Positions 52,954 through 62,858 of a stretch of DNA of 64,000 bases are shown piece after piece. The translations under genes and the position numbers were made by a program. Location of the stretch: assembly GCA_023440965.1 (NCBI GenBank), contig JAEZRC010000007.1, positions 434,001 through 498,000 of the forward strand, given 5' to 3'. Each line of letters starts with the position of its first letter. Positions within the stretch are counted from its first letter, which is position 1. Origin of the DNA: Bacillota bacterium. GTDB lineage: Bacteria; Bacillota; Clostridia; Oscillospirales; Ruminococcaceae. The notes beneath the pieces were generated by a model, which was not told the origin of the DNA, did not search any database, and was given only the letters and a program-made list of their open reading frames with translations.

Positions 52954-54096
52954 TTATTTTATAAGATTTAGTTTCTGAATATTAGTGTCAGTCGAAAAGG
53001 TCACTGCGTTGTATAAGAACAAAACCTGGTCATAATCATTAAGATTTATCTGCTCATCAAGTGGCTTTACTGTGTATCTTAAATCAACCATTTTAATCTG
53101 AGAATAATGCTGAGCAAGAAATGGTGCATAGCAATGAGCATATGAATCCTTTAGCAAAAGAAGCTTCTTACCACCTGGAGCATTTGTATTAATTGTTACT
53201 TCAGGCTGATTTGTTCCGAGGAAGGATGAATACTTATCCTTTTTTTTCAAAAAATCCTTGAAATACATACTGCTGTAGGTTTTTATCTGAGAACCCATAT
53301 TAACTGTCACTGATTTAATTTTGCTACCTTGCTTATAATGATAAAAATCAAGAGTATCGGCATTGATATTATTATATAAAACTCTCGAATATAATGTGCC
53401 CTTAAAATCGTTTGAGGCATGTTCTATATCAAAACTATTCAGTGAAATCGGTGAAAAGCCCATTTTTTTTATTGTTGATGAATAAGCATAGTATGCGCCA
53501 AGACTTGTCCAATGGTGGTCATTTCTATAATAAATATATTCTTCTTTTGTTGAAAACAAAGGGTTATATGCATCAAGAGAAATAATTCTTTCTTTGTTAA
53601 GATTATTATAAACATAGTCAATAAATGCTTTCTCATTGTAAACATTTGAATTTTTTGGCAGATTGTCCTGATAAATTCCTGAAGCGGTTGGAGCAATCAT
53701 AACATATACTGCCTTGTCAGTCTTGTTGATAAAGTAATTAATTGCATTTATATTTTTATCCACATTTTTAAAATCAGGATTTTGAAATCTTTCAATAAGC
53801 ATATCATTAAGTACAAAAATATTATCGATTTCTTTTTTCCCTGAGGCAATATCCATATCAGTTTTAAGACTTATCCATTCTGATCTTGCAACAAAATGAT
53901 CAGATAGAAAATCTTCGATACCCTTCATATATGACTTATCAAAAATAGCATCTGATGAAAACTTCGGATATGTTGTGAGATATCTGTTTTCTTTTTCAGA
54001 AAAATCTTTTTTTGGAGTCAGCAATGTTATTAATGGAAAAGCTATTAATAATCCAAAAAACAATACAAGAGTAAGAATTTTTGCAGTTTTGTTCAT
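52954..54096 (-). CDS. DHHW family protein (AlgJ/AlgX-like acyltransferase partner)
   Basis: A 380-residue secreted or membrane-anchored protein: N-terminal hydrophobic segment (about 7-27), then SEKENRYLTTYPKF, and the motif NDHHWTSLGAYYAY near residue 192 that names the DHHW family. A later segment KLLLLKDSYAHC has the Ser of an SGNH-like active site, so this is the extracytoplasmic acyl-acceptor/transfer partner of the MBOAT protein encoded 12 bp upstream. Confidence 0.88.
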   Translation of the reverse strand: MNKTAKILTLVLFFGLLIAFPLITLLTPKKDFSEKENRYLTTYPKFSSDAIFDKSYMKGIEDFLSDHFVARSEWISLKTDMDIASGKKEIDNIFVLNDMLIERFQNPDFKNVDKNINAINYFINKTDKAVYVMIAPTASGIYQDNLPKNSNVYNEKAFIDYVYNNLNKERIISLDAYNPLFSTKEEYIYYRNDHHWTSLGAYYAYSSTIKKMGFSPISLNSFDIEHASNDFKGTLYSRVLYNNINADTLDFYHYKQGSKIKSVTVNMGSQIKTYSSMYFKDFLKKKDKYSSFLGTNQPEVTINTNAPGGKKLLLLKDSYAHCYAPFLAQHYSQIKMVDLRYTVKPLDEQINLNDYDQVLFLYNAVTFSTDTNIQKLNLIK

Positions 54097-54108
54097 GCTT
54101 TCTCCTTT

Positions 54109-55512
54109 CTAAAATCTAAAATAAATAAACGGATTGTAGGTCGCATTAACTAGAAATGCTGTAGATATCAGCATTATTATAAGTTGAAAAACAGGAATTG
54201 CATATTGAATGACATTACCGTCCAATGAATTAAGTTTTGTATAAATCTTTTTAATAATTTCTGTTGAAGCTATAATACAAATAACAAATATCAACAGGCT
54301 TGTTCCTATAAGATATTTTGCGGTTGTGTCAATTACAACTCCATTTGACCCAAACATAGCCTTCAGATAATTGAAAGCTGGCTTCATCCCATCAATATCG
54401 AAGAATACCCAACCTATAACAACAAGAATAAATGTATATAACCTGCTAACTATAGCTGGTAGCTTTGCAAGCACTTTACCCCAACCAAGTCTTTCTATAA
54501 TAATCAGAATTCCAAAATATAATCCCCAAAATACAAAGTTCCAGCTGGCACCATGCCAGAAACCTGTCAAAACCCATACAATAAGAAGATTAATTACGGT
54601 TCTTGGGAGACCTTTTCGGTTGCCACCAAGAGGAATATATACATAGGATCTGAACCACGAGCCAAGAGTAATGTGCCATCTTCTCCAGAATTCACTTATG
54701 CTCTTTGACACATATGGATAGTTAAAGTTCTGTGGGAAGTTAAAGCCGAACATTTTTCCAAGACCTATTGCCATATCAGAATAGCCGGAAAAATCATAAT
54801 AAATCTGGAATGTAAATGCAAGTATTCCAATCCATGCCGTGGCAACAGAAATATTATCATAACCCATTGCTTTTACCTGTGCCCATACAAGACCAATGTT
54901 GTTGGCTAGAATAACTTTTTTCCCGAGTCCTTTTACGAAAATTCCGATACCTTCTGCGATTTTTGAGGAAGTTATTGTTCTATGATCAATTTCATTTGCT
55001 ACGTCTTCATACCTTACAATAGGACCAGCAACAAGCTGCGGAAATAAGGTTACATAAGATGTGAAATTAATAATATTCTTCTGAACCTTGATATTTCTCA
55101 TATAAAGGTCAATAGTGTAAGACATACTTTGGAAGGTATAAAAAGATATACCAATTGGCAACGGCAAATTCGGATCAGTAAAACTAGTTCCAAACAATAA
55201 ATTAATATTTGTTATAAAGAAAGAACTATATTTGAAAACAGCAAGTAAACTTAAGTTCATAATTACCGATACAAGGAGAAAAACTGTTCTCATTTTTTCT
55301 CTGTCATCATATTTATCCATAAAGCGCCCAGCTGTATAATCAATTAGAGTGGAAATAATCATTATAATTATATAGAAAGGCTCACCCCATGCATAAAAAA
55401 TAAATCCTGATATAAACAGAACAATATTCTTTGCTTTTTTAGGCACAGCAAAATATAGTGCTAAAACTATTGGTAAGAAAAAATACAAAAATGTCAGGCT
55501 TGAAAAAACCAA
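54109..55512 (-). CDS. MBOAT family O-acyltransferase (AlgI-like)
   Basis: A 467-residue polytopic enzyme, about ten transmembrane helices. Family marks are PIGISFYTFQSMSYTIDLY, PQLVAGPIVRYEDV, SISEFWRRWHITLGSWFRSYVYIPLGGNRKG and GFWHGASWNFVFWG with the catalytic His. It passes acetyl groups across the membrane for O-acetylation of an envelope polymer. The start is TTG at 55512, with GGAGAG upstream. It is coupled to rnmV upstream and the DHHW gene downstream. Confidence 0.93.
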   Translation of the reverse strand: MVFSSLTFLYFFLPIVLALYFAVPKKAKNIVLFISGFIFYAWGEPFYIIIMIISTLIDYTAGRFMDKYDDREKMRTVFLLVSVIMNLSLLAVFKYSSFFITNINLLFGTSFTDPNLPLPIGISFYTFQSMSYTIDLYMRNIKVQKNIINFTSYVTLFPQLVAGPIVRYEDVANEIDHRTITSSKIAEGIGIFVKGLGKKVILANNIGLVWAQVKAMGYDNISVATAWIGILAFTFQIYYDFSGYSDMAIGLGKMFGFNFPQNFNYPYVSKSISEFWRRWHITLGSWFRSYVYIPLGGNRKGLPRTVINLLIVWVLTGFWHGASWNFVFWGLYFGILIIIERLGWGKVLAKLPAIVSRLYTFILVVIGWVFFDIDGMKPAFNYLKAMFGSNGVVIDTTAKYLIGTSLLIFVICIIASTEIIKKIYTKLNSLDGNVIQYAIPVFQLIIMLISTAFLVNATYNPFIYFRF

Positions 55513-55514
55513 AT

Positions 55515-56123
55515 TTATTCACTCTCCGTTTTCTGCAGCAATTCAACTTCGGCCACAGCTTTTTTATAATCCTGCTTTGAAATCATACAATTCAGTATTT
55601 CAAGCATACTTTTGGTAGTTAACAGCTCAGGCAAATCATATTTCCTGAGTAATAATTTTCTCTTAATACTACTATGAGGTGCCCCCGAAAAGCCATCCTC
55701 ATATAGATCCATATGAGTAATTTTTTCTGTGTTATCTGTCTTTTCAGCAAGTAATACTCCTGCTTTGTTGAAGGCATCAATTATAATTTCCCGACTTACA
55801 CCCTCGACACCAAGCTTACCCTCTTTTGAAGGACTTATCTTCCGTTTTTCCTTGCCGAAAATGTCTGGAATATATACATTCGTTATGTTTGCGTTATTAA
55901 CAAAGCTTTTTATATAATTACGAATTTTAAAGCCCGCAGTATCAGAGTCTGTAAAAATTATTATTCCTTTTCTTTCGGCATAAAATCTTATGACTTCGCG
56001 TTTTTCTTTATCCTTGAAAATTGAAAAACCATTTGTAGGAATAATAACGCTGTCAATAATTGAGGATAGTTTTATTTTATCATACTTTCCCTCAACTATT
56101 ATTGCCTGTTCAAGACTTATCAA
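55515..56123 (-). CDS. rnmV: Ribonuclease M5-like Toprim protein
   Basis: A 202-residue protein with a Toprim domain: EAIIVEGKYDK-type N-terminus (here QAIIVEGKYDKIKL, Glu and Gly), VIIPTNGFSIF and IIIFTDSDTAGFKIR (DxD). A C-terminal DUF4093 region follows, as in RNase M5, which matures 5S rRNA. TTG at 56123 is chosen since it has AAAGGG upstream at good spacing and gives the usual short N-terminus; a GTG at 56132 lies too close to that site. Confidence 0.9.
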   Translation of the reverse strand: MISLEQAIIVEGKYDKIKLSSIIDSVIIPTNGFSIFKDKEKREVIRFYAERKGIIIFTDSDTAGFKIRNYIKSFVNNANITNVYIPDIFGKEKRKISPSKEGKLGVEGVSREIIIDAFNKAGVLLAEKTDNTEKITHMDLYEDGFSGAPHSSIKRKLLLRKYDLPELLTTKSMLEILNCMISKQDYKKAVAEVELLQKTESE

Positions 56124-56139
56124 ATATTTCACCCTTTTG

Positions 56140-57180
56140 TTATTTTATAAGCATAGAATTAATTGCCTGTTCAATAATCAAGCGTTGAGATGTTCTTAAT
56201 GACTTCAATGCTATATCTGCATCTGATAAAATAGAAATGCACTTTCTCAGACGCTCAACAGGGATACTTGCGCAATCCCTGAAAGCATTTTTCACAACAA
56301 AATCTCTTGACTTATAATTAAAATCTGCGATAACATCAGCTTGTGATGCACCACAGTTCTTTGCAAGCCTTGCTCTGTATAAATCGATAAAAGACATTGA
56401 AATTGCTGAAAGAATTGCAATGCTATCAACCTGTTGGGAATAAAGCTCGTCAAGAAGCTGCATTGATTTTTTTGCATTGAATTGTGCAGCTGCTTTAGCT
56501 AAAGCAAAAGAATTAGAATCAAGCTGTTTTGATACAAGCAGGTCAATGGTTTCGTTCGTTATTTCCTTACCGTTACTGTAATCGCAAAGCTTGTCAATTT
56601 CATTGTTAATAAGCATGAGGTTGCTAAGGCATTGACTTGCAAGATATTCAGCACTTGATTTTGAAATTGTGGAACCGTTCTTATTAATTCGGTCTGAAAT
56701 CACTTTAACAAGTTCCGCAGGCTTTTTATATATAAACTCACAGGAATAGCCTTGCTTCCCCGCAAATGTAATAAGCTTTTTATTTTTTGTCTTAAGAATA
56801 TTTTTCTTGTTATACAAGCTCACACCAGTAATATATATTATTACTGTTGTTGTTTCAGGAATGTCAGATAATATATCACAGAGGTATTTGAAGTCATCTT
56901 CATTTAATTCATCAGCGTCAAGGTCATTAATAGTAATACAAATTCTGTCCGAAAACAGTGGTAGTGCATTGCAGACGTCAGAAAGCCCACTCAAATCAAG
57001 TTCTTTACCATTAAAAGTATGAAAATTATAAGTCTGGTCTTCTTTTTTTACAAGCTTTGAAACAAGTCGCTTTGTATATAATTCAATTGTAGCAATATCT
57101 TTCCCATAGAAATAATAGAGTGATGATATGTCGCCTGTTCTTATTGTCTTTGCGAGTTCTGTATCATTCACGCAAGGCAT
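56140..57180 (-). CDS. holA: DNA polymerase III delta subunit
   Basis: A 346-residue clamp-loader subunit: SLYYFYGKDIATIELYTKRL near the N-terminus, LPLFSDRICITIND, TTTVIIYITG, and a C-terminal helical collar domain with DLYRARLAKNCG. Like other Firmicute delta subunits its sequence is weakly conserved. It overlaps the end of comEC by 17 bp; comEC-holA is the conserved order in Firmicutes. Confidence 0.94.
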   Translation of the reverse strand: MPCVNDTELAKTIRTGDISSLYYFYGKDIATIELYTKRLVSKLVKKEDQTYNFHTFNGKELDLSGLSDVCNALPLFSDRICITINDLDADELNEDDFKYLCDILSDIPETTTVIIYITGVSLYNKKNILKTKNKKLITFAGKQGYSCEFIYKKPAELVKVISDRINKNGSTISKSSAEYLASQCLSNLMLINNEIDKLCDYSNGKEITNETIDLLVSKQLDSNSFALAKAAAQFNAKKSMQLLDELYSQQVDSIAILSAISMSFIDLYRARLAKNCGASQADVIADFNYKSRDFVVKNAFRDCASIPVERLRKCISILSDADIALKSLRTSQRLIIEQAINSMLIK

Positions 57181-59245
57181 TATTCATCCTCCTTATCGAG
57201 TAGTTGCCGTCTTTTTTTGCTTTAATTAGTATTGCATTTGAATACTTTGTATCAACATTAAGTGATTTATTATCCTGTGACAATGAAATATTTTTATCTT
57301 CAATACATAATTTTATATCGACATTTTCATATTGTTTGTTATCATCTGAAGTTGTAACAAGCATTCTGAAATCCTTGAAATCGATTAAATAGCTTTTATC
57401 ATAAACATATACTTTATATTCAGATGCGTTTATTGTTTCACCGAAATTAATGTTTTTAACAACAGTTTTATCAGGTAGGATTATTGGCTGTTTGTCTTTC
57501 ATATTAATGTACTTGATATCCTGAGAAAGATTATTATAATATGATGATATACTTTTCTGCTCGTTATCCTGAAGCAACAGCATATCAACAGATTTAATTC
57601 CATTTTTTCTCAGGTACTTTGAAGTGACAAATGCTATCTTTCCGTTGCCACATATATCTATTATAAAGGTTTGTCCATTTTTATTCAATACCAAACAGGA
57701 AGATTTTTTTTCTGTCAATAAAGTTGCAGAGAATTTATTACTTTCTGATAAATTTATAATACTTACAGAAATTATTATTGCCACTATAGATGCAAGTACA
57801 GAACTCAACAATGCTTGTGAGGTTTTATATCTTAATGAGATAAATGCTATTCCTACTATTGCTGATAAAATAAGTATGACTATAAGATTCTTACCCAGTG
57901 GAAGATAACTGTATGGAATTTTCACAAGCAAATATGAGATAAAAAACATAAGCTTTACCAATAGCCCTGCTATAAGCAATAATGGATTTGCTATTATCAG
58001 CACTCCACCTGTAAGGGCAATCACAATTGCACAGATAAGCGCAAGAGAGCAAAGTGGTGCAAGGATAAGGTTTGCTATTGGTGAAATGATTGAAACTTCA
58101 TCAAATGACATAATAACAAACGGAAATGTGACGATAGAGGCACATATCATTGTTATAAGTGCATTTGAAATGCCTTTTGCTTTTCCCATAAAATTAAATG
58201 AACGGATAACATATGGGGCAAATACTGTTACTCCGAATGTTCCAGCCAGTGATAATAATAAGGATGAATCGCGGATAGCAAAAGGATCCGTGATAGTCAG
58301 TAACATTCCCGCTAATGCTATAGATGTAAGACAATCCGCACGCCTTTTCATAACACTACCCAGCATAAGCAAAGTGAACATAATGCCCGCTCTTATAACT
58401 GATACAGGCATACCGGTAAAGACTGTATAAGTAATTATTACTACTTCAATTATTCCAAAACGGAGCCACTTATTTATACACATTTTATTCAATACAAGAA
58501 GTAGTAGTCCAGCCAAAATCATAAGATGACTTCCTGAAACTGATATAATATGACCAATACCACTCCTAAATAGATTCGTTTGTCTTGCTTCGCTTAAATA
58601 ATCCGTATCTCCGCAAAGCATAGCTCCGATTAAAGCGCCCTCATCCCCAGGTAGAATTTCAGTTATACGATCAAAAATATATTCTCTGTACTGATTAATT
58701 TTCTTTCTAATAAAATAGCTATCATCTTGTGATATGGTAAATAATTTCACTTCATCTGACATTAAGAATATTTTCTTTGATTTATAATAGCTTTCTGCTG
58801 GGAAGGAAAATGTATCCTCAGGCTTTTTAAAAGAACCTGTTATATTAACATAATCGTAAAGCTCGCAATCAATAGCATTTGTATATACAATTACTGTTGT
58901 TATTGTTTTATCATTTATTTTACCTTTAATCTGATAAGATGCTTTATTTCCCTCATAAATTTTAATGTCTTCAATAACGCCGGTAATCTCTATGCTTTTA
59001 TTCTGATAGCTTAAAATCTTCTCATAAACTACTTTTGTATAAATAACATAGCTTGATACAGCTATAGAAAAACAAATTGATATTAATAAAATTTCCTTCC
59101 TACATTTTTTAAACATAAAGAAATAGAGAAAAGAAATTATAATAACCCCAGTAACAACTGCAATATTAATAATTGTAATAAAAAAAGATGCGAAAAACAG
59201 CCCAGCAATATAGGACAATCCCACATAAGCCATTTTCCGCACCAT
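57164..59245 (-). CDS. comEC: ComEC/Rec2-type DNA-uptake channel protein with degenerate C-terminal domain
   Basis: A 693-residue polytopic membrane protein. An N-terminal DUF4131 region with an OB-like segment (about 60-175) and the ComEC/Rec2 core (about 200-500) are clear: ALIGAMLCGDTDYLSEARQTNLFRSGIGHIISVSGSHLMILAGLL. The C-terminal region (about 510-690) occupies the place of the metallo-beta-lactamase domain but lacks the HxHxDH motif and the DVGQGD strand. ATG 59245 was chosen with AGGG upstream. The competence role may be retained for transport only. Confidence 0.9.
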   Translation of the reverse strand: MVRKMAYVGLSYIAGLFFASFFITIINIAVVTGVIIISFLYFFMFKKCRKEILLISICFSIAVSSYVIYTKVVYEKILSYQNKSIEITGVIEDIKIYEGNKASYQIKGKINDKTITTVIVYTNAIDCELYDYVNITGSFKKPEDTFSFPAESYYKSKKIFLMSDEVKLFTISQDDSYFIRKKINQYREYIFDRITEILPGDEGALIGAMLCGDTDYLSEARQTNLFRSGIGHIISVSGSHLMILAGLLLLVLNKMCINKWLRFGIIEVVIITYTVFTGMPVSVIRAGIMFTLLMLGSVMKRRADCLTSIALAGMLLTITDPFAIRDSSLLLSLAGTFGVTVFAPYVIRSFNFMGKAKGISNALITMICASIVTFPFVIMSFDEVSIISPIANLILAPLCSLALICAIVIALTGGVLIIANPLLLIAGLLVKLMFFISYLLVKIPYSYLPLGKNLIVILILSAIVGIAFISLRYKTSQALLSSVLASIVAIIISVSIINLSESNKFSATLLTEKKSSCLVLNKNGQTFIIDICGNGKIAFVTSKYLRKNGIKSVDMLLLQDNEQKSISSYYNNLSQDIKYINMKDKQPIILPDKTVVKNINFGETINASEYKVYVYDKSYLIDFKDFRMLVTTSDDNKQYENVDIKLCIEDKNISLSQDNKSLNVDTKYSNAILIKAKKDGNYSIRRMNNALRE

Positions 59246-59269
59246 TTCATTCACCCTTTTTCATTCTGT

Positions 59270-59809
59270 CTATTTGAAAAACAAAGGTAGTTTTTCAAGA
59301 AATATAATGTCAGTTCTGTCAGCAGCTTCGCCCTCAGCAAGTACTGCACTTTTTGCTATAATATCAGCCCCAGCCTCGTTCAATAGCTTTTCAACAGCAA
59401 CAAGAGATTCCCCTGTGCTGATAACATCGTCAACAATGACTGTTTTCTTACCATTTAGATAATTAGCTTCTTCCCTATCAAGATATAGTGTTTGTGTGCC
59501 GGCAGTTGTAATTGAATGTACATTTATACTGATTGGATCACGCATATATGCTTTAACAGTTTTTCTTGCTACTAAATATTTTATACCAAGCTGTTTTGCC
59601 ATTTCGTAAGCAAGCGGTATTCCTTTTGATTCTGCTGTTACAATAACATCACATTTTGGAATTTTCTTTATAAGCTCCTCTGCACATCTTACAGTAAGTT
59701 CACAATCAGAAAACATTACAAATGCAGCAATATCAAGCTTGTCGTTTATCGGACAAATTGGTAGCTCACGAGTCAGACCTGCTACTTTTAACGTATAAAA
59801 CTTTTCCAT
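59270..59809 (-). CDS. Purine phosphoribosyltransferase, Apt-like
   Basis: A 179-residue type I phosphoribosyltransferase with the PRPP loop TVIVDDVISTGESLVAVEKLL and DVIVTAESKGIPLAYEMAKQLG. It resembles adenine phosphoribosyltransferase and xanthine phosphoribosyltransferase-like proteins of Clostridia; base specificity cannot be read from these motifs. ATG 59809 has AAAGGG nine bases upstream; an ATG two codons earlier is too close to it. Confidence 0.88.
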   Translation of the reverse strand: MEKFYTLKVAGLTRELPICPINDKLDIAAFVMFSDCELTVRCAEELIKKIPKCDVIVTAESKGIPLAYEMAKQLGIKYLVARKTVKAYMRDPISINVHSITTAGTQTLYLDREEANYLNGKKTVIVDDVISTGESLVAVEKLLNEAGADIIAKSAVLAEGEAADRTDIIFLEKLPLFFK

Positions 59810-59836
59810 ATACATAGACCCTTTCAATTAATTTTA

Positions 59837-60175
59837 TTAACCTGCTGGCCACTCAAGTTTTCTGCCTGCAAGTAAGTGGAAATGAATATGAAATACTGTC
59901 TGTCCAGCCATCTCCCCACAGTTGTTAACAATTCTAAAGCCGTCTTCTAGCTTTAAATCCTTAGCAAGTTTTGCAACAACCTCGTAAATATGAGCTATAA
60001 CATGTGAATTTTCAGATATGATTTCCTTCGCAGAAGAAATATGCTCTTTTGGAATCATAAGATAGTGAATCGGAGCAGCAGGAGCAATATCCTCAAAAAC
60101 ATACACAAGGTCATCCTCGTAAATTTTCTTGCTTGGAAGTTCACCATTGATTATCTTACAAAAAATGCAATCCAT
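59837..60175 (-). CDS. hinT: HIT family nucleotide-binding hydrolase
   Basis: A 112-residue histidine-triad protein with MDCIFCKIINGELPSKKIYEDD at the N-terminus, a YLMIPKEHI segment and the triad VFHIHFHLLAG (H-x-H-x-H). HinT proteins cleave nucleoside phosphoramidates such as aminoacyl-AMP. It directly follows alaS, whose product makes alanyl-AMP, though this link is only contextual. Confidence 0.95.
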   Translation of the reverse strand: MDCIFCKIINGELPSKKIYEDDLVYVFEDIAPAAPIHYLMIPKEHISSAKEIISENSHVIAHIYEVVAKLAKDLKLEDGFRIVNNCGEMAGQTVFHIHFHLLAGRKLEWPAG

Positions 60176-60176
60176 T

Positions 60177-62822
60177 TTATTTCACCTCTATAAATTCATC
60201 AATAATTTCTGGCAGTATAGAAAGCGCTTCATCTATTTTAAACTTATCACCAATTCCAGCCATTGCACTATCAGGACGTCCGCCACCTTTACCATGTGTG
60301 ATTGCGGAAACTCTCTGTGCAATTTTTCCTGCGTGAGCGCCCATTGCAACAGCTTCCTTACCACAGGATACCACGAAGTTCCCTGAATCACCGTTTACAC
60401 CAGCAAATACAGCAATCATTCTTGGTGCTTTTTCACGTACTCTGTCACCCATTTTTCTCAATACATCTGTCTTAACAGGATTGAACAATGCTGAAATTAC
60501 TTTTACGCCGTTAACCTCAATAGCATTTTCAAACAAGCTGTCAACCTTTGCATTTGCCATTTCGTCATTTAATTCTGTAATCTGCTTTTCAAGTTCTTTT
60601 ACTTCATTCATAACAGACTGACATTTTGAAACAAGCTCATGAGTATTAGCAAGTTTTAATACTGACGCTGCTTCGTTGATTGTTTCGGCATTTGAATTAA
60701 TAAGCTCAAGAACTCCAGTTCCTGTTACAGCTTCAATACGTCTTACACCGGCAGCTACTGAACTCTCAGATATAATCTTGAAAAGTCCTAGCTTTGATGT
60801 ATTGTCAACATGAGTACCTCCACAAAATTCAATTGAAGCACAATTGACGTTAACAACTCTTACAACATCACCGTATTTCTCACCGAACAATGCCATTGCA
60901 CCGAGCTTTTTAGCTTCATCTATTGGCATTTCATTTGTTATTACATCAAGTGCTGAAAGAATCTTTTCATTTACTAAAGCTTCAACCTTTGCAATTTCTT
61001 CTGTTGTCATTGCAGAGAAGTGATTGAAGTCAAAACGGCAACGTGATGAATTCACAAGCTGTCCAGCCTGATGAACATGATCACCAAGCACCTCGCGAAG
61101 TGAAGCCTGCAACAAGTGAGCGGCTGTGTGATTTCTCATAATTGATTTTCTATTAGTCTTATCAACTTTAGCAAAAATATTATCATTTAATGAAAAGCTA
61201 CCAGCATCCACTGTACCAATATGAATAAATTGTCCACCCGTAGTCTTTTTGGTATCACTGACAATGAACTTACTTTCACCTATGGTTATAATTCCCTTGT
61301 CACCGACCTGTCCACCACTTTCAGCATAGAAAGGTGTTCTATCAAGAATAATTATTGCGTCATTGCCTTCTAATGCTTCATTTTCAGGAATTCCATCAAT
61401 AAAAATTCCTGTGATTTTTGCATCTTCTTCTAAAATCTCATATCCATCAAATACTGTTGGTGCAATGTCAAGGTTACCCATTGAATCGTCGCTCCAAGAT
61501 GAACCAACCTTTGAGCTCCTGTCTTGTCTTGCAGTATCCTTCTGAAGCTGAAGAAGTTCATTGAATCTTTCCTTGTCAACTTCAATACCTTTCTCAGAAG
61601 CAATTTCAATAGTTAGATCAAGCGGGAAGCCAAAAGTATCATTAAGCTTGAATGCAGCATCACCTGAAAGAATATTATTGGTATCTTTTGATTCAATGTC
61701 AACCAACATTGCATTTAAAAGGTCAATTCCCTTATCAATTGTTTTAGCGAAGTTTTCTTCCTCAATTCTGATGACTTTCTTTATATACTCACGCTTTTCA
61801 TCAAGTTCAGCATATGCACCCATATTTTCATCAATTACAGTATCACAAACCTTATATAAGAAAGGCTCATTAATACCAATAAGTCTTCCGTGTCTTGCTG
61901 CTCTTCTCAAGAGTCTTCTTAAAACATATCCACGTCCGACATTTGAAGGAAGAACTCCATCGCCAACCATAAAAGTAGTACTTCTTATATGGTCTGTGAT
62001 AACACGAAGAGAAACATCTGTCTTTTCATCCTTCTTGTATTCAACGCCAGCAAAAGACATAACCTTTTTCATTATATTCTGAACTGTATCAACTTCAAAA
62101 AGATTTCCCACATCCTGCATTGCACAAGCAAGTCTTTCAAGTCCCATACCAGTATCAATGTTCTTGCTCTTCATTTCAGCATAATTGCCGTTTCCATCGC
62201 TGTCAAACTGAGAAAACACGAGGTTCCATATTTCTATAACTCTGTCGCAGTCACTTGCCTGTTCAAAATTTTCGAAAGGACCGTACTTTTCACCTCTGTC
62301 AAAATGAATTTCTGAACAAGGGCCACAAGGGCCAGAACCGTGCTCCCAGAAGTTATCAGCCTTACCAAGACGAATAATTCTTTCGTGAGGTATCCCAATC
62401 AAATTTTCCCAAAGATCGTGAGCCTCATCGTCATCTTCATATATTGTTATCCATAGTCTGTCTGCCGGAATTTCAAGTGTTTTCGTCAGAAACTCCCAAC
62501 CCCACGCAATAGCATCCTTCTTAAAGTAATCGCCAAATGAGAAGTTACCAAGCATTTCAAAGTAAGTTCCGTGGCGAGCTGTGTGGCCAACCCTCTCAAT
62601 ATCAGGAGTTCTGATACATTTTTGACAGGTTGTTACTCTGACATTCGGAGGAGTTTCGGTTCCTAAAAAGAATTTTTTTAATGGTGCCATACCTGAATTG
62701 ATTAAAAGCAGGCTGTTATCGCCTTGCGGCACTAATGGAAAACTGTTAAGTCGTGTATGACCTTTGCTTTCAAAGAAAGAAAGATATTTTTCCCTAAGTT
62801 CGTTCAAACCAGTCCACTGCAT
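60177..62822 (-). CDS. alaS: Alanyl-tRNA synthetase
   Basis: An 881-residue class II synthetase: N-terminal catalytic core (RxxxLxFFxxKGH type start, LLINSGMAPLKKFFLG, TARHGTYFEMLGNFSFGDYFK), editing domain with zinc ligands HTAAHLLQ and CGGTHVDNT, and C-terminal DHHA1 region (GAHAGKIAQ, GGGRPDSAMAG). It charges tRNA-Ala and deacylates Ser/Gly errors. A T-box leader controls it. Confidence 0.97.
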   Translation of the reverse strand: MQWTGLNELREKYLSFFESKGHTRLNSFPLVPQGDNSLLLINSGMAPLKKFFLGTETPPNVRVTTCQKCIRTPDIERVGHTARHGTYFEMLGNFSFGDYFKKDAIAWGWEFLTKTLEIPADRLWITIYEDDDEAHDLWENLIGIPHERIIRLGKADNFWEHGSGPCGPCSEIHFDRGEKYGPFENFEQASDCDRVIEIWNLVFSQFDSDGNGNYAEMKSKNIDTGMGLERLACAMQDVGNLFEVDTVQNIMKKVMSFAGVEYKKDEKTDVSLRVITDHIRSTTFMVGDGVLPSNVGRGYVLRRLLRRAARHGRLIGINEPFLYKVCDTVIDENMGAYAELDEKREYIKKVIRIEEENFAKTIDKGIDLLNAMLVDIESKDTNNILSGDAAFKLNDTFGFPLDLTIEIASEKGIEVDKERFNELLQLQKDTARQDRSSKVGSSWSDDSMGNLDIAPTVFDGYEILEEDAKITGIFIDGIPENEALEGNDAIIILDRTPFYAESGGQVGDKGIITIGESKFIVSDTKKTTGGQFIHIGTVDAGSFSLNDNIFAKVDKTNRKSIMRNHTAAHLLQASLREVLGDHVHQAGQLVNSSRCRFDFNHFSAMTTEEIAKVEALVNEKILSALDVITNEMPIDEAKKLGAMALFGEKYGDVVRVVNVNCASIEFCGGTHVDNTSKLGLFKIISESSVAAGVRRIEAVTGTGVLELINSNAETINEAASVLKLANTHELVSKCQSVMNEVKELEKQITELNDEMANAKVDSLFENAIEVNGVKVISALFNPVKTDVLRKMGDRVREKAPRMIAVFAGVNGDSGNFVVSCGKEAVAMGAHAGKIAQRVSAITHGKGGGRPDSAMAGIGDKFKIDEALSILPEIIDEFIEVK

Positions 62823-62858
62823 AAGTTGATCCCCTTTATATTCTTTAATTTTTTACAT

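Noticed and set aside
61561..62082. A 173-codon plus-strand frame within alaS
   Set aside because: Antisense to strongly conserved alaS sequence; Ser/Leu/Ile-rich composition typical of shadow frames.
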